A DNA stretch of 64,000 nt, taken from positions 3,693,644 through 3,757,643 of the forward strand of contig CM071569.1 of the NCBI GenBank assembly GCA_036426205.1, read 5' to 3'. Both the position numbers and the translations under genes were made by a program. Positions 1 through 11,129 of the stretch are shown here, piece after piece (the stretch's first letter is position 1; each line of letters begins with the position of its first letter). Under the pieces are notes generated by a model. That model was not told the DNA's origin. It was given only the letters and a program-made list of their open reading frames with translations, and ran no database searches. The stretch is from Ascaphus truei (lineage: Eukaryota; Chordata; Amphibia; Anura; Ascaphidae).

Positions 1-110
1 TAAGTTGTACTTGACTTCCTAAACTATACTCCTATACTATAAACTATATAATATAAACTATAAACTATATACTAAAAACTATACTTTACTCCTCTTCCTA
101 AACTATAACA
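1..110. repeat. AT-rich low-complexity tract
   Basis: Irregular reiterations of CTATAAACTATA-like words. No coding potential is seen. Confidence 0.6.
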
Positions 111-134
111 GCTCAGAAATATTAGCCCATGTGT

Positions 135-600
135 GGCCTACATATAGTTACATAGTTACATAGTAGATGAGGTTGAAAAAAGACATAGGTCCATCAAGTT
201 CAACCTATGCTAAATTTAGACAACAGATACTTTATCCTATATCTATACGTACTATTTGATCCAGAGGAAGTCAAACAAAAAACCCCATTAAGGGGAAAAA
301 TTAATTCCTTCCTGACTCCAAGAATTGGCAATCGGTTTAATCCCAGGATCAACATCCTTCTCATGTATACTTATTTGATATATCCCTGTATACCTTTCCC
401 ATCTAAAAAGATGTCCAACCTTTTTTTGAACAAATCTATTGTATCTGCCATCACAGTCTCCATGGGTAATGAATTCCACATTTTAAATGCCCTTGCTGTA
501 AAGAACCATTTCCTTTGTTGCTGGTGAAATTTCCTTTCCTCCAACCTTAAGGGATGGCCCCGAGTCCTTAGCCTACTTCAACTACAGAAAACATTTTTCT
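135..600. repeat. Dispersed repeat, class unknown
   Basis: The block begins with a short GTTACATA reiteration followed by text of a kind I recall from many amphibian genomic sequences (a 'catagtagatgaggttgaa' start). The short frames in it have no recognisable domain. The family name and mechanism cannot be given from the sequence alone, and the boundaries are approximate. Confidence 0.4.
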
Positions 601-731
601 ATTGTGACATGAATTATCGTTATCTGTATGCTATGTTGGACTTTTACATACACCCCCAGACAAACTACCAAACACCAACTGTCCCTTCTATCCCTTCCGA
701 CCATTTTGTTTACCTGCCTCATGCTCCCCTA

Positions 732-1926
732 TGTAGCCAGGTCCACCCTCTGCGTGTGGAACCCCTCCAGGTACTCACCGCGGCGGTCGGGAGTAGAGCG
801 GCTGGTCGCGGGGGAGTTGTGAGGGTGCGCGCCATGCACGCGTCTTCTGGTGCGTGGGAGGGGTGTCCGGCGGGTGCCGGGAGCTGTGCACGGGAGGGCG
901 CATCATTGGGGACTCTCGGCGGCACCCGCGAGGGGTGCCGCCATCTTCTTTGTGCTTGCGCATGCGCAATGGGTCCCTGCAGCCGGTGGCCATTACGGAG
1001 GTTGGCACATGCGCAAAGAAAGTGCGTGCGAGGCGGCCAATGGGAGAATTGCTCCCAAGAAGAATACAGCCCCCAGGGTACACAGGAGCAGGATCAGGTG
1101 ACACCAGGGAGCCTATAGGGTTGCCCAAACTCCCTGCTCAGGAAAGGATACATTTCGCACGTTGGAGGAGCACGTCAGTCGGCGCCAGGAGAGGCTAAGG
1201 GAAGGAGGTGAGGTGCAGGGGTCAGTGACCCACTGCACTAGGCCAGCAGCCCCCTAGGCCCCAGTTAGCCCTGAGCCACTCTGTAAGTTTGTGGTGCTTC
1301 AGGGACAGGCCCAAGTTAGGGACCCTGCCCCATTAGCATATACAGTGTCAGTTAGGGACACAGCGGATGCTGCGCTTCCCACCAAGAGCGGGACTGTACC
1401 CAGGGTGGCCGGCCCTGACCGATCATCCCGCTGGAGGAACCGGATGTCGCCAGGAGGTCTTCGGATTCTTTTTGAAGATCCTTTGAACGCCCAGGTGCCG
1501 TCGCACTGGGCAGGTATTGTTATGCACGTGCACCACCTACAGAGTGCTCACACATAGTGGCAGCGCTGACCACGGGACAAGGGTTATTCTGTGGACACGT
1601 GTGGGGGTACACGGTGGTGGGTAAGGGGCATACACTCATAAGTGGGAGTGAATGACATTGGGACTTATAGAGTATAAGAGTTATATATATGTATGTTCAG
1701 TAAAGGTTATTCTTGTTTATTGATACCAATTGTGTGTTATTGGGTTGTGTCCTGTGAGGGCCCCTTCCCGCCCTGTCGGGATTCCTCTCAGGTGGAGGCG
1801 TTGCACCACGAGAAAGCGAATCTATATGTACCCCAGGCACCCCGAGCGGAGGCTTAGGCTCCTGAGGGCCACACAGGTAATATACAGCATTAGTATCGTC
1901 TGTATTCACAGGGAATACCTGTTACA
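732..1926 (+). mobile_element. Solo Ty3/Gypsy LTR (copy 1)
   Basis: A 1195-bp LTR running from TGTAGCC to GTTACA. It is flanked by a perfect 4-bp target duplication CCTA (728-731 and 1927-1930). The same sequence recurs in reverse orientation at 37065-40161 and, more diverged, at 46728-48013 beside a Gypsy internal region, which identifies the family. No internal region adjoins it, so it is a solo LTR, presumably left by LTR-LTR recombination. The 5' half is GC-rich and holds a palindromic NRF-1-like site. The 3' half has AT-rich text before the terminal part. Confidence 0.85.
957..968. promoter_or_regulatory. NRF-1-like palindrome in LTR copy 1
   Basis: TGCGCATGCGCA is a perfect palindrome matching the NRF-1 consensus. 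The same 12-mer occurs in LTR copy 2 (39919-39930) and copy 3 (47729-47740), so it looks like a retained LTR promoter element. Function is inferred from the motif only. Confidence 0.5.
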
Positions 1927-1930
1927 CCTA

Positions 1931-2480
1931 TGTTTTTATCTTCTACACTTATTTTATGCCCATGCTCCTCTCTCCTACTTACTATTTCTTTGCTTTCCAA
2001 AGATTTTCCCCTTTCCCCCAATCATCTGCTCTCTACTTTCCTCTTCTTTCTCACGTCCATACATTCTTTCTGTGTCTTACTGTGTGCTCCCTCTGCCCCT
2101 ACAATGCACTCTATTTTTCTCTTCGATGTTTTGCCCTCTTCCCTTTGTTTCACTTCACTCAGAACTCTCATGGCTTCTCCCGTTCTCTTAATGTTATCTG
2201 TAGGCTTGCTTGGTCCCATGTTGGGGCTTGATTAAAAGGCTCAATGGTTGTGTTCATAAAGCTGTGAATTTCCACTGAAGCCTGGAAAGTAATGACACAG
2301 ATATTTACTAAGCAGTGCTACAGCACCGGACACCATCTGGCACAGATCATTAAATATTCCCCATTCGCCTGAATGGGCTGTAAGGTGTATTATGACATTT
2401 CAAGGGTTCGTGTGGAGTGGCGTAGATTAATTAGTAAATGGGCCATAAGGTGTCTTCTGGCACCAAAAGGCATGTTATGG
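1931..2480. other. Pyrimidine-rich DNA and a small foldback repeat
   Basis: 1931-2200 is C/T-rich with frames that look like chance. About 2300-2470 carries TTTACTAAG and its inverse TTAGTAAA around a GGCCATAAGGTG word. The same pattern recurs at 4480-4594 and 52500-52580, suggesting a small MITE-like family. No gene is seen. Confidence 0.35.
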
Positions 2481-4479
2481 CATGTAGGAGAGCGTAACAC
2501 CCCAAAGACGTATTTAGGTGAAAGTAAATGTAGGCTTTATTAGCCAGCAGCTTTCAACCAAAAACAAATTAGAACAGAAACAACAACCAGGCCTAACCCC
2601 GTGTAGGGGACTGACTAACATTTCATCAGCCTCTATCTGAGGGCTGAAAGGCTAGGCCTTTTACCAAAATTTGACAGAGTCCAAAGAGAAGTACCTGCAG
2701 GCAGGATGCTCTCCACGTCAGTCCAGGGTCTCAGGTGGTGTCTGTGGGGGTTCCCTCTGGGGGGTTCCAGGGACCGATGCGACCTGGAACAGAGTCTCTC
2801 TTCCACTAGGATCTCTCTAGCAGCACAGACTCTCCTATGCTAGAGATCCCCTGCAATCTGTGCAGCAGGCTTTTAAATATGCGGATGAGCCATGTGGAGA
2901 GTGGCCAATTAACTCCTGCTGAAATTAAACAGCTCCCTGCTTTATTTTGGAAGCCTTGTAGACAGGGGAAAGGCCATTTTGTAAATATGGGTCATATTGC
3001 CTTTATCGGAAAAAAAGAATGACAGTGTGACTCTCAGGATATTGGTTACACCTGACAGAACTAGTGCCATGCTATTCTTGGGACCATTTTCAGTGATGCT
3101 GCCCAGAGACTTCCTCCATATTCTCAGGGACTCAGAAAGAAGAAGCCCAACCCAAAGACTCCAGAACACACAGCCCAAATGTGCAAATATTGATATAGTG
3201 CCTGACAACTGAATACTATGAACATTAATGCAAATGAATGGGAATAGGATTATCCAGATGGTGCTGTTCGCAGAGAGACCAACAACACAATGTAGGTACA
3301 GAAAACTAGAATTCAAATGATACTCTCAACAGGTGGCATGAAAAGCATTTGAAAAAACACTAACAGACAAACAATTTACAGCTACACTCAGATACTCAAG
3401 GAGAATTGCAGAGAATTTCTGCTGTCTCTTCAGACTCGTTATTGCATTTGACCATGGCATTTTTTGCACAAGCTGATTCTTAAATTAATTGTAATGTGTC
3501 AAAGTGCTTTGGCACTGTAGAGGTTAAGTGGTTTTGTAGGCTTCACTAGTCTAAATTCCAGGCATTGTTAGAATCCCAGCACATAATACCGGGCGGGCCA
3601 ACCATTGCTGGAGCAAGCGGGAAGGAAGGGTGGGATTTCCAATGGACTAATGCTGGAGTGAGCAGTGTGAGGGTATTCTGGGCAGGAGGCCTGTTGTAGG
3701 AGCAGGGAGGGTGGTGGGGGCTGAATTAGGTGGGGGAAGGGTGGATTCTCTGCTTTTCAACTCCTCCTGGTGATTAATGGCCCGTCATGCAGATGTTAAA
3801 AATCATCATGGTGCCATCTGCAGTCATCGGCACATTTGCATTTACTGTAGAATATCTGGAGGAGACCAATCAGATTACTTAGTGCTGAGAATTATGTCAT
3901 ACAGTAGCTGCACTTTCTATTGACAAATAAGACTGGAACATAACTAAGTTATAGCTGCTGCGGAGACTTTTCATAGCATTAAACTACTGGGAAGATAGGA
4001 CAGGTCACCATACTGTATGTATACATCCAGCTAGTGATGTAGAAGCAGGATTCATTTTGAGTCTGTTTTGTAATGAACACTTTGTACCAGGCTTATTGGA
4101 CTTGCATCACTACTTGGCACAAATGAATCATAATATTAAAGTAACTTTAAGCTCCATAAATAATTGCAACTTAGTATAATCAAAATGATTCAACGGCTAA
4201 TTTTTGTAATCTTATAAGTGCAGTTACCAACCTTCACATACCCAGGGACCCATGCACAGCCTTGTTGGGCAAACCTATAGCAGATTTAGATAAGTGGTCA
4301 AGAACTCTGATAACCACATGTTTGGCAATGAGTATGTGAGCAATCTCAATATCAATAACTTTGATTGCTACATTGTTGTAACTGTACCAATGGTGCCTAT
4401 GCTTCATATAACCAATAAAGAAAACGATTCAAAGGCTAAAGTGTAAATGGCTCTTCTGGGAACTTTTATGCTTTGGATT
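2481..4479. other. Unassigned noncoding DNA
   Basis: About 2485-3030 has the feel of an old LTR or other interspersed repeat read in antisense, but no TG...CA ends or target duplication could be fixed. From 3030 to 4479 the sequence is ordinary unique-looking DNA with no coding or RNA feature I can support. Confidence 0.3.
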
Positions 4480-4594
4480 CAGGGCCATATTTACTAAGTG
4501 ATGCTAAGTTGTGAGGCACCTTATGGGTAATTAATATGAATGGGCCATAAGATGCCCCATGACTTTGCAGTGCTTAGTATTTACAGGCCTTAAT
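4480..4594. mobile_element. Small palindromic MITE-like element
   Basis: GGGCCATATTTACTAAG near the left end is mirrored by CTTAGTATTTACAGGCC near the right end, with internal GGCACCTTATGG/CCATAAGATGCC symmetry. It has no coding capacity and the superfamily is unknown. Confidence 0.5.
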
Positions 4595-5860
4595 CTTTTT
4601 CTGACTGTTTGTGCAACAGTTGATTGCATGTTTCAACAGATACCGGATGCGGCAGCCTTTATTCACATTCCTCTACTGAAATGATATTAAAGTCTCTATT
4701 TTTTTTTGCTAGGAATAATAAACATTGTCCTTCTTTCCTGTCTTGCATATAATGGACTTTTTCTAACTACAGCCTTGTAGAAGGTGCATAATCCCTGTGG
4801 TAGTTTTGCTCAGTGTCTGTTCTTTCACAGCGTTATGTAGCATCCGGACGCCTTAAAACGAGTCCAAATAAGTAGGCCACAAACAGGTTTGTGATGTAAA
4901 AATATGGCCAGTCATTTATTTGTATTGCTGAGATAAACAAACCAATCACAGTGCAGGGGTTAACTTTGGTTAAATAAAGAATTAAAATAAACCACAAACA
5001 AAATGAAAGTCTATCTCCCATCACAAGTTTGCAAACTTTGCAGCAGGATTTAACTCTGTCCCCACTCAGAGGGCCGCCGACAACTTTCCAGGGACCCAGG
5101 CCATCCGCCGTGTCGGTGGCCTTGCGAGCCCACCCCTCTTTCTCGTACACATCTCCTCGCTTTCTCACTCCCCTCTATTTCCCCCCTCCCCCAATGTTTT
5201 TCTGACCACATCCGTCTTACACTCTTCCCCCCTTCCTGTCTTACATTCTTCCCCCCTATCTTCCTCTCTCTAGGCTATCTTCCTCTCTCTCACTCTCCTA
5301 TCTTTTCTCCCTCTCTTAGACCCTCTCACACTCCCCCCTCCGCTATCACTCGATGCCCCCTCCTCACACTCAAACCCACTCCCTCCTCACACTCAACCCC
5401 TTACTCAATCACACTCCCTGCCCCCACTGGTCACACACACACACAATACCACAACAAACCTTGCTCCCACACACAATACCTCCACACAAAAAAGCCTAAA
5501 CAATCCCCTACAAAACCTCATACTATACCCCTCCTACACACAATACCCCCACAATACCCTGTTATGCACACTTATCTTGGGAGTGGTTCCAGGCCGCCAC
5601 TGTTGCATCAGAGAATGCTGAAGTTGGGCCTGACTTTTCGGCTGGCCCGACTTCCAGTGTGGATCGGCAGCGGAGACAGGCCCATGGAGAGCTGGGGTCC
5701 TGCAGAAAGTAGAGGCCCGGCAACTAGACGTAGAAGTTGGGCCGACTTCCAGCCCCAGACTGTGGAAAAATGAAGGAGATCTTCTCATCTTCCATTGACT
5801 TGACTAGGGAGGAGCCTAAAACGGACGTCAATCAGGACTCTCATCCACTCTCCGGTCAAT
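4595..5860. other. Unassigned DNA; pyrimidine-rich tract at 5165-5560
   Basis: No gene is supported. 5165-5560 is a long C/T-rich stretch with CACACA runs, probably a decayed simple repeat. Confidence 0.4.
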
Positions 5861-6700
5861 TCACTGAACAGTGACGTCAGCACGCGCAAGTCTGGATAGC
5901 GCGAAACACACGCGACCAGAAGCAGGAGCTGACAGAGACTGGGGTGTGCTGTGGGACAGCCGGGTAGGGCGTTTAAATTGTTTTTAAACTCACGGAATCT
6001 GTGAGTATATTTCTGCAGCTAGCTAGGATGCGTCATTAAAGTTTTTTATACCATTGCGCAATCCTCTGTTCTTTTGGTATACCCCCATGCTGGAGGCACA
6101 TACAGGAGACCTGCACAGAAGGAGAAAGCACTTTCCAGAGACGGAGTTTTCTCAAGGATCCAGGAGAGACAGAATCAACACGTGGGGTTCGGGTTAACCT
6201 GTGGACGTCTGGATTTGAAGAAACAAAGATACAGATTCTCTCAACTGCATGAGACCCACTCTATATCTAGTAAGTGGGCATTTCACTTAGAGGCATATAA
6301 GGGAGAACTTCATTTGCTGTCAAGTCAATACTGCGCAATGTGGTGTCTCTGTTTTTGTCTCATTCAATAGGATTATAACTTGCTGCATGAGAGTGACTTT
6401 ATTCTACCCAAGTCAAGGACAGAGTCCATTTCACTCATAGACATTGGGAAAAGACTTCACTTCACTGTCATATATCCTTTACTATATAATCACATTGTTA
6501 TTATTGTGTTATTATTGTATTGTTATCACCATTTGTATGCGCCAGGTATTAATTCCACATTTGTATTATTATATTGTTTTTAGGGTTCACTTGAGATTGC
6601 ACCCTTAGTAGAATCACCAGGCAGCTTTAGCACACGTTTTTATGCACTGCACATATAAACTATTGGTCTAGCGCTAGTTTAGTAATCCTTTGTTAACACA
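5860..6700 (+). mobile_element. Possible Penelope-like element terminal fragment
   Basis: The stretch GCGCAATCCTCTGTTCTTTT followed by a leader of several hundred bases resembles the 5' part of amphibian PLEs as I remember them. No reverse transcriptase frame follows, so this would be a detached terminal fragment. Boundaries and identity are uncertain. Confidence 0.25.
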
Positions 6701-8202
6701 TATACAGATGTAAAGCATTACATCGACTCCTCTTCCCCTCCCGATAACCATATAGTGTATATCCTCATATAACGTAGAATATCACATCGTTTCCATATCA
6801 TTCTATGGTCATTTTGGCACAGTATCACAGTATATATCCCTACATAAAACACTATAGAGAGGAATGAAATCCACAGCATCTGTAACTACTGTATTTGTAT
6901 GATTATGGTGAGGGTTCCTTCTATTATTATTACTATTATTAATTGTAGTGGGGAGTTAGTAATAGCTACGAACAATAGCAGGGTGCTTACCTACTGATTT
7001 CCGAACGTTAAGGAAAATGTACAATCACTACAGGAAAAACCTGACATCTTCTTGATCAACACCATGATCAGTGGAGACTCCATACGCCCTCTCAATAAAA
7101 AAAAACTATGACAAAAAAAAGTGAGGTATAAAGGCCACAGCTGTATTAAATCATATACATACAGGAGGTCCAACCAGCCACACTATACAGCTCTCTATCG
7201 AGTTCATAATCCTTCCCATCATGACTCGCTACCAATCACATCGGCCGTCCCTCGTACCAGATATCCACCATACACTTAGGGCTGTGCATGCCCGCTGCCT
7301 TTGCTCCTATAATGCTACCCAGGGCCACCCATGTGTCCTCTGAACATTGAGCCTGCATCAATGGTGAGAATCCCCCATTGGAACTCCTGACCATACCTCC
7401 ACGTCAAGGCCATTTAACCAATTAAAATTTCAATTGATTACCACACTTTTTTGCTCTTAAAAAGACCTAAAGGGAAGTAGCACAGTCTGTTAGGGATCCG
7501 TGGGAATGTCTACTTGTGTATTTTTCATTGCTTTGTATAGTTCCCTTTTATTGCCTTCCCTTATTATCGTTTAGTCTATTTCCCATTTTGGATTTCATTT
7601 CAACCGTACACCTTAACTCCTCTCAGAATATCACCTGACCCTCCCCCCATACTCCTCCCTTCCCAGGTATACTTCTCCTGCCCCTGTCGCTTCTCCACAT
7701 TAATCCCTTGATTGAGCCTGCCTCCAATTTGTCTAGCAAATCTCTCAACTGCAATAAAACCCCATCTTTTCACTACCCACTGAAAAAGATGCCTCCTACC
7801 CCTACAGCAACTTAGCTGATCTCAAATAACCCTGCGGCAGACATAACCCGCACTTGTCAGCTGTCCCTCACCATGCATCTGGCTCCAATTTCTACATGGG
7901 CTGCCCCTGCCCAGATCACCTTCTTCTCTTCTCTGAGTTATTACCATCATTCACCAGATGATTCCCTAACAAATCTTAAACCCATCCTTCCTGAAGAACC
8001 TTCATCCACGGACATCCAATCCATTAGGGAAAGTCTTCAGTCCCCGCCGATCCAGGTAAAACATCTTTCTCCTGCTTCAGTACCTTACTCAACTCCCTCC
8101 TCACCTACTTACTGCTATGGGACATTCTCCCCCTGCTCTTCCTTCACAACTTGCTTGTGTAGCCAGGTCACCTGATGGCTACTATTCTTCCCTTGAGCTG
8201 GC
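6701..8202. other. Unassigned DNA, possibly part of an L2 leader
   Basis: A 100-codon Pro/Ser-rich frame at 7873-8175 has no recognisable domain. The C-rich character of 7560-8200 resembles that of 10610-11120 upstream of the L2 ORF, so both could be L2 leader sequence split by the LTR at 8203-10606. That is conjecture. Confidence 0.2.
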
Positions 8203-10606
8203 TGTAATCCCTGGTACAATCAGGTTGCCATTAGTTGCTATGGGGTTTTACCCCAACGAGGAGCTGCACTTGAGTGACAGCGGGAGGCGGTGACATCAGG
8301 CCTGGGCATAACCAATCATGAGCCAGACTTGGTGCCCTCTTCCTGGCAGTACTTAAAGGCAGGACCACCCTAAATTTAGTAGTGTACTTCCCCCACTGAG
8401 GAAGGCAGGTCGCACAACTGGGAGCCTGAAATTGGGGCCTTCTCTTGTGCTCTTCCCTTCGGGGGAGAGTGAGTGTGGACCCTACCTCTGCTTCTACTAG
8501 GGAGGTGGGGAAGAGCTAGGATGGCTGTGGGTGCCCTTGGCCTATAGTGGTGGTCCAGGGACCATCCTTCAGTGAGAGGTGAGACTACTGCATGGGGCAG
8601 AAGCCTGCCATGTAACTGTGCTGTACAGAAGACAATAAACCGTTCATGTTGTTATTATTTATTTATTTATAAACTATTTTACCAGGAAGTAATACATTGA
8701 GAGTTACCTCTCGTTTTCAAGTATGTCCTGGGCACAGAGTTAAGACAAATAATACATGGTTACAAATACAGTTACATAAATTAACAGGGTATACATTATA
8801 TACAAGACATTGCATGCACAGTTAAAGAAAATATATATTATGGGCGTATGAAACAGTTACAGACCAGATTAAAATGTGAGACAGCCTTAGATTTGAAAGA
8901 ACTTAAACTGGTGGTGGATGTGAGAGTCTCTGGTAGGTTGTTCCAGTTTTGGGGTGCACGGTAAGAGAAGGAGGAACGGCCAGATACTTTGCTGAGCCTT
9001 GGGACCATGAACAGTCTTTTGGAGTCTGATCTTTGATGATAAGTGCTGCATGTGGTAGGGGTGAGGAGCTTGTTCAGATAGCTGGGTAGCTTGCCCATAA
9101 AGAATTTAAAGGCAAGACAGGAAAGGTGAACTTTGCGCCTAGACTCGAGTGATGACCAATCTAGTTCTTTGAGCATTTCGCAGTGATGTGTGTTGTAGTT
9201 GCATTGGAGAACAAAACGACAAATTGAATTGTAGAGGGTGTCAAGTTTGCTAAGGTGGGTTTGAGCTGCCGAGCCATATACTAAGTCTCCATAGTCAATA
9301 ATTGGCATTAGCATCTGCTGTGCGATACGCTTTCTGACCAGGAGACTTAGGGAGGATTTGTTTCTGTAAAGTACCCCTAGTTTGGCATAGGTCTTGGTTG
9401 TCAGGGTATCAATGTGCATCCCGAATGTTAAGTGGGAGTCAAACCATATGCCCAGGTATTTAAAACTAGTGACAGGGGTTAGGGTGGTGTTAGCGTTGGT
9501 TCTAATCTGGAGTTGAGTCGCTGAAAGCTTTAAAAATTTAGTCTTGGTCCCAAATACCATTTTTACAGTCTTGTTAGTGTTTAAAACAGATTGTTGTGGG
9601 AAATCCAGTTTTTGAGTCTCAAAAAGTCAGACTGAAGTATGTGTTGAAGGTCAGAGAGGCTATGGCTGTGTGCATATAGGATTGTGTCATCTGCATACAT
9701 GTGTATTGAGGCTTCCTTACAAGCTGTGGGAAGATCATTGATGAACACTGAGAAGAGTAGGGGCCACAGAACAGAGCCTTGCAGCACACCACAGGTGATA
9801 TCCAGGGGGTGGAGTTAGAGCCTGAGATGGACACATGTTGGGATCTACCTGATACTGTAGGTAGGACTGAAACCAGTTTAAAGCATGCTTCACTATTCCA
9901 GAGCTCTGGAGTTTGTTAAGCAGGATAGCATGATCAACAGTATCAAAAGCCTTTGCAACATCTAGGAATACTGCAACCAGTGAGTTGTCCCCATTCCATT
10001 CCACACTGGATTTCATTGCAAACTTTAAGCAGGGTAGTTACAGCAGATTGTTTGGGGCGAAAGCCAGATAGGAATTGGCTAGGGAAATTTGTCTTGGTAT
10101 AGTAATCGCTTAATTGGGAGTGGACACATTTTTCCATGACTTTGGATAGAATTGGGAGAAGTGAGATTGACCTGTAGTTTGAGACAGTGTTTTTGTCCCC
10201 ACTTTTGGGACAACTCTGGCAGTTTTCCAGGTCTTAGGGATATGGCCTGCAGACAGGATAGAGTTGACTATGGAAGCAATTGGATTGGCAATGGCTGGGG
10301 CACCAAGTCGTAGGAACCTAGATTGTAGTAAGTCATGTCCACATTGGCTGATTCCTGTCTAGTGCGTAACCTTACTGGCGAGAGGTAATACGTTTTACCG
10401 TGGGAGTTCACCTTCAGTTCCTGGAGCCTTCGGCAGATGGAGTCGCTGCACTGCTAAAGAGATATGTGGGTTATGAACCCCAGAAGCCTAGTCCTGTGTC
10501 ACCACTACCACCGGCGGATGACTCAGCTCTCCTGTTGCCAGCAGGTATATGCCATACACCATAGTAATGGACAAATCTCCCACCGGGTGGGGGAAACACC
10601 ATTACA
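8203..10606 (+). mobile_element. Gypsy-type LTR interrupted by a LINE
   Basis: Left part 8203-8644 and right part about 10345-10606 align in order with the LTR at 33755-34487. Both start TGTAAT, share GGTTGCCA and TATGGG(G)TTT words, have an AATAAA at a comparable place, share CTGTTGCCAGCAGGTA near the end and finish in TTACA. Removing the LINE leaves about 700 bp, close to the 733 bp of the other copy. The ends form TGTAAT/ATTACA. No target duplication is evident. Confidence 0.65.
8645..10340 (-). pseudogene. 5'-truncated Jockey-superfamily LINE (L2/Rex1/CR1-like) RT
   Basis: The antisense strand encodes the C-terminal two thirds of a non-LTR reverse transcriptase, which would copy its own RNA at a nicked target. 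Visible in order are a thumb-proximal NYRSISLLP-type motif near 10160, a KAFDTVDH palm motif (motif A) near 9950, a YADD catalytic box near 9690, and a 240-codon C-terminal frame (8838-9560) ending about 190 bp before an AT-rich (AAAT)n-like tail at the 3' end. The coding region is split over three frames, with breaks around 10020, 9780 and 9570, so it is dead. The endonuclease domain is missing, as usual for 5' truncation. It sits inside the LTR at 8203-10606. The exact clade is not certain. Confidence 0.8.
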
Positions 10607-11129
10607 CTTACTTCACAGTGTAAGGGGTATTTCTTGAAGGGGGTCTAGACCTTCTTCCTCTAGAACCACCAACCTCCAATCTATTCCTAAACCCCATTCC
10701 TCTCTGACACAAACATTCCTACTCCTGGATGTCCACTTCCTTATCATGTTAATCCTGAAGACATGCAATCAGTCTCTCCATCCTCCTGCTGTTCTTCAGT
10801 AGAGGCTGCTTCCCCCAAAGCTCACTTTTGGGTTTCTTGCCAAGTGAAGCTGCCTGGTGTCTGTCCGTAGCCATGACTAGCTCTGTCCCCATATGGGACT
10901 TCAGCTAGTCAGCACCATGCAGGAAGTAGAAATGTTTCAAGTAGAATATGAAGTTTAAAAAGGAAGTAGAAATGTTTCAAGTAGAATATGAAGTTTAAAA
11001 AGGAAGTTTCAAAAAGAAGTGGAAAAGTGGACATCACCTACTGCTTCTGGTTCCTGCTTTTGATCTACGTTGGAAAAGAGGATATCATCTATCTAAGACT
11101 GCACATCTCAACACTTAACTATTGCTGTG
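10607..11129. other. Probable L2 leader region
   Basis: C-rich DNA with no long frame leading into the L2 ORF2. It includes an exact direct duplication of 40 bp. The 5' end of the L2 element could not be fixed. Confidence 0.3.
10921..11000. repeat. Tandem duplication, 2 x 40 bp
   Basis: Two exact head-to-tail copies (10921-10960 and 10961-11000) starting AGGAAGTAGAAATG, then a few bases of a third. Confidence 0.9.

Noticed and set aside
609..1198. Several 80-170-codon frames in a GC-rich block
   Set aside because: They lie inside a solo LTR. GC-rich sequence has few stops and no domain is visible.
5880..5930. Second hammerhead near GCGCGAAACACACGCG
   Set aside because: There is a GAAAC but no CUGANGA (CTGGATA instead) and no credible stem II.
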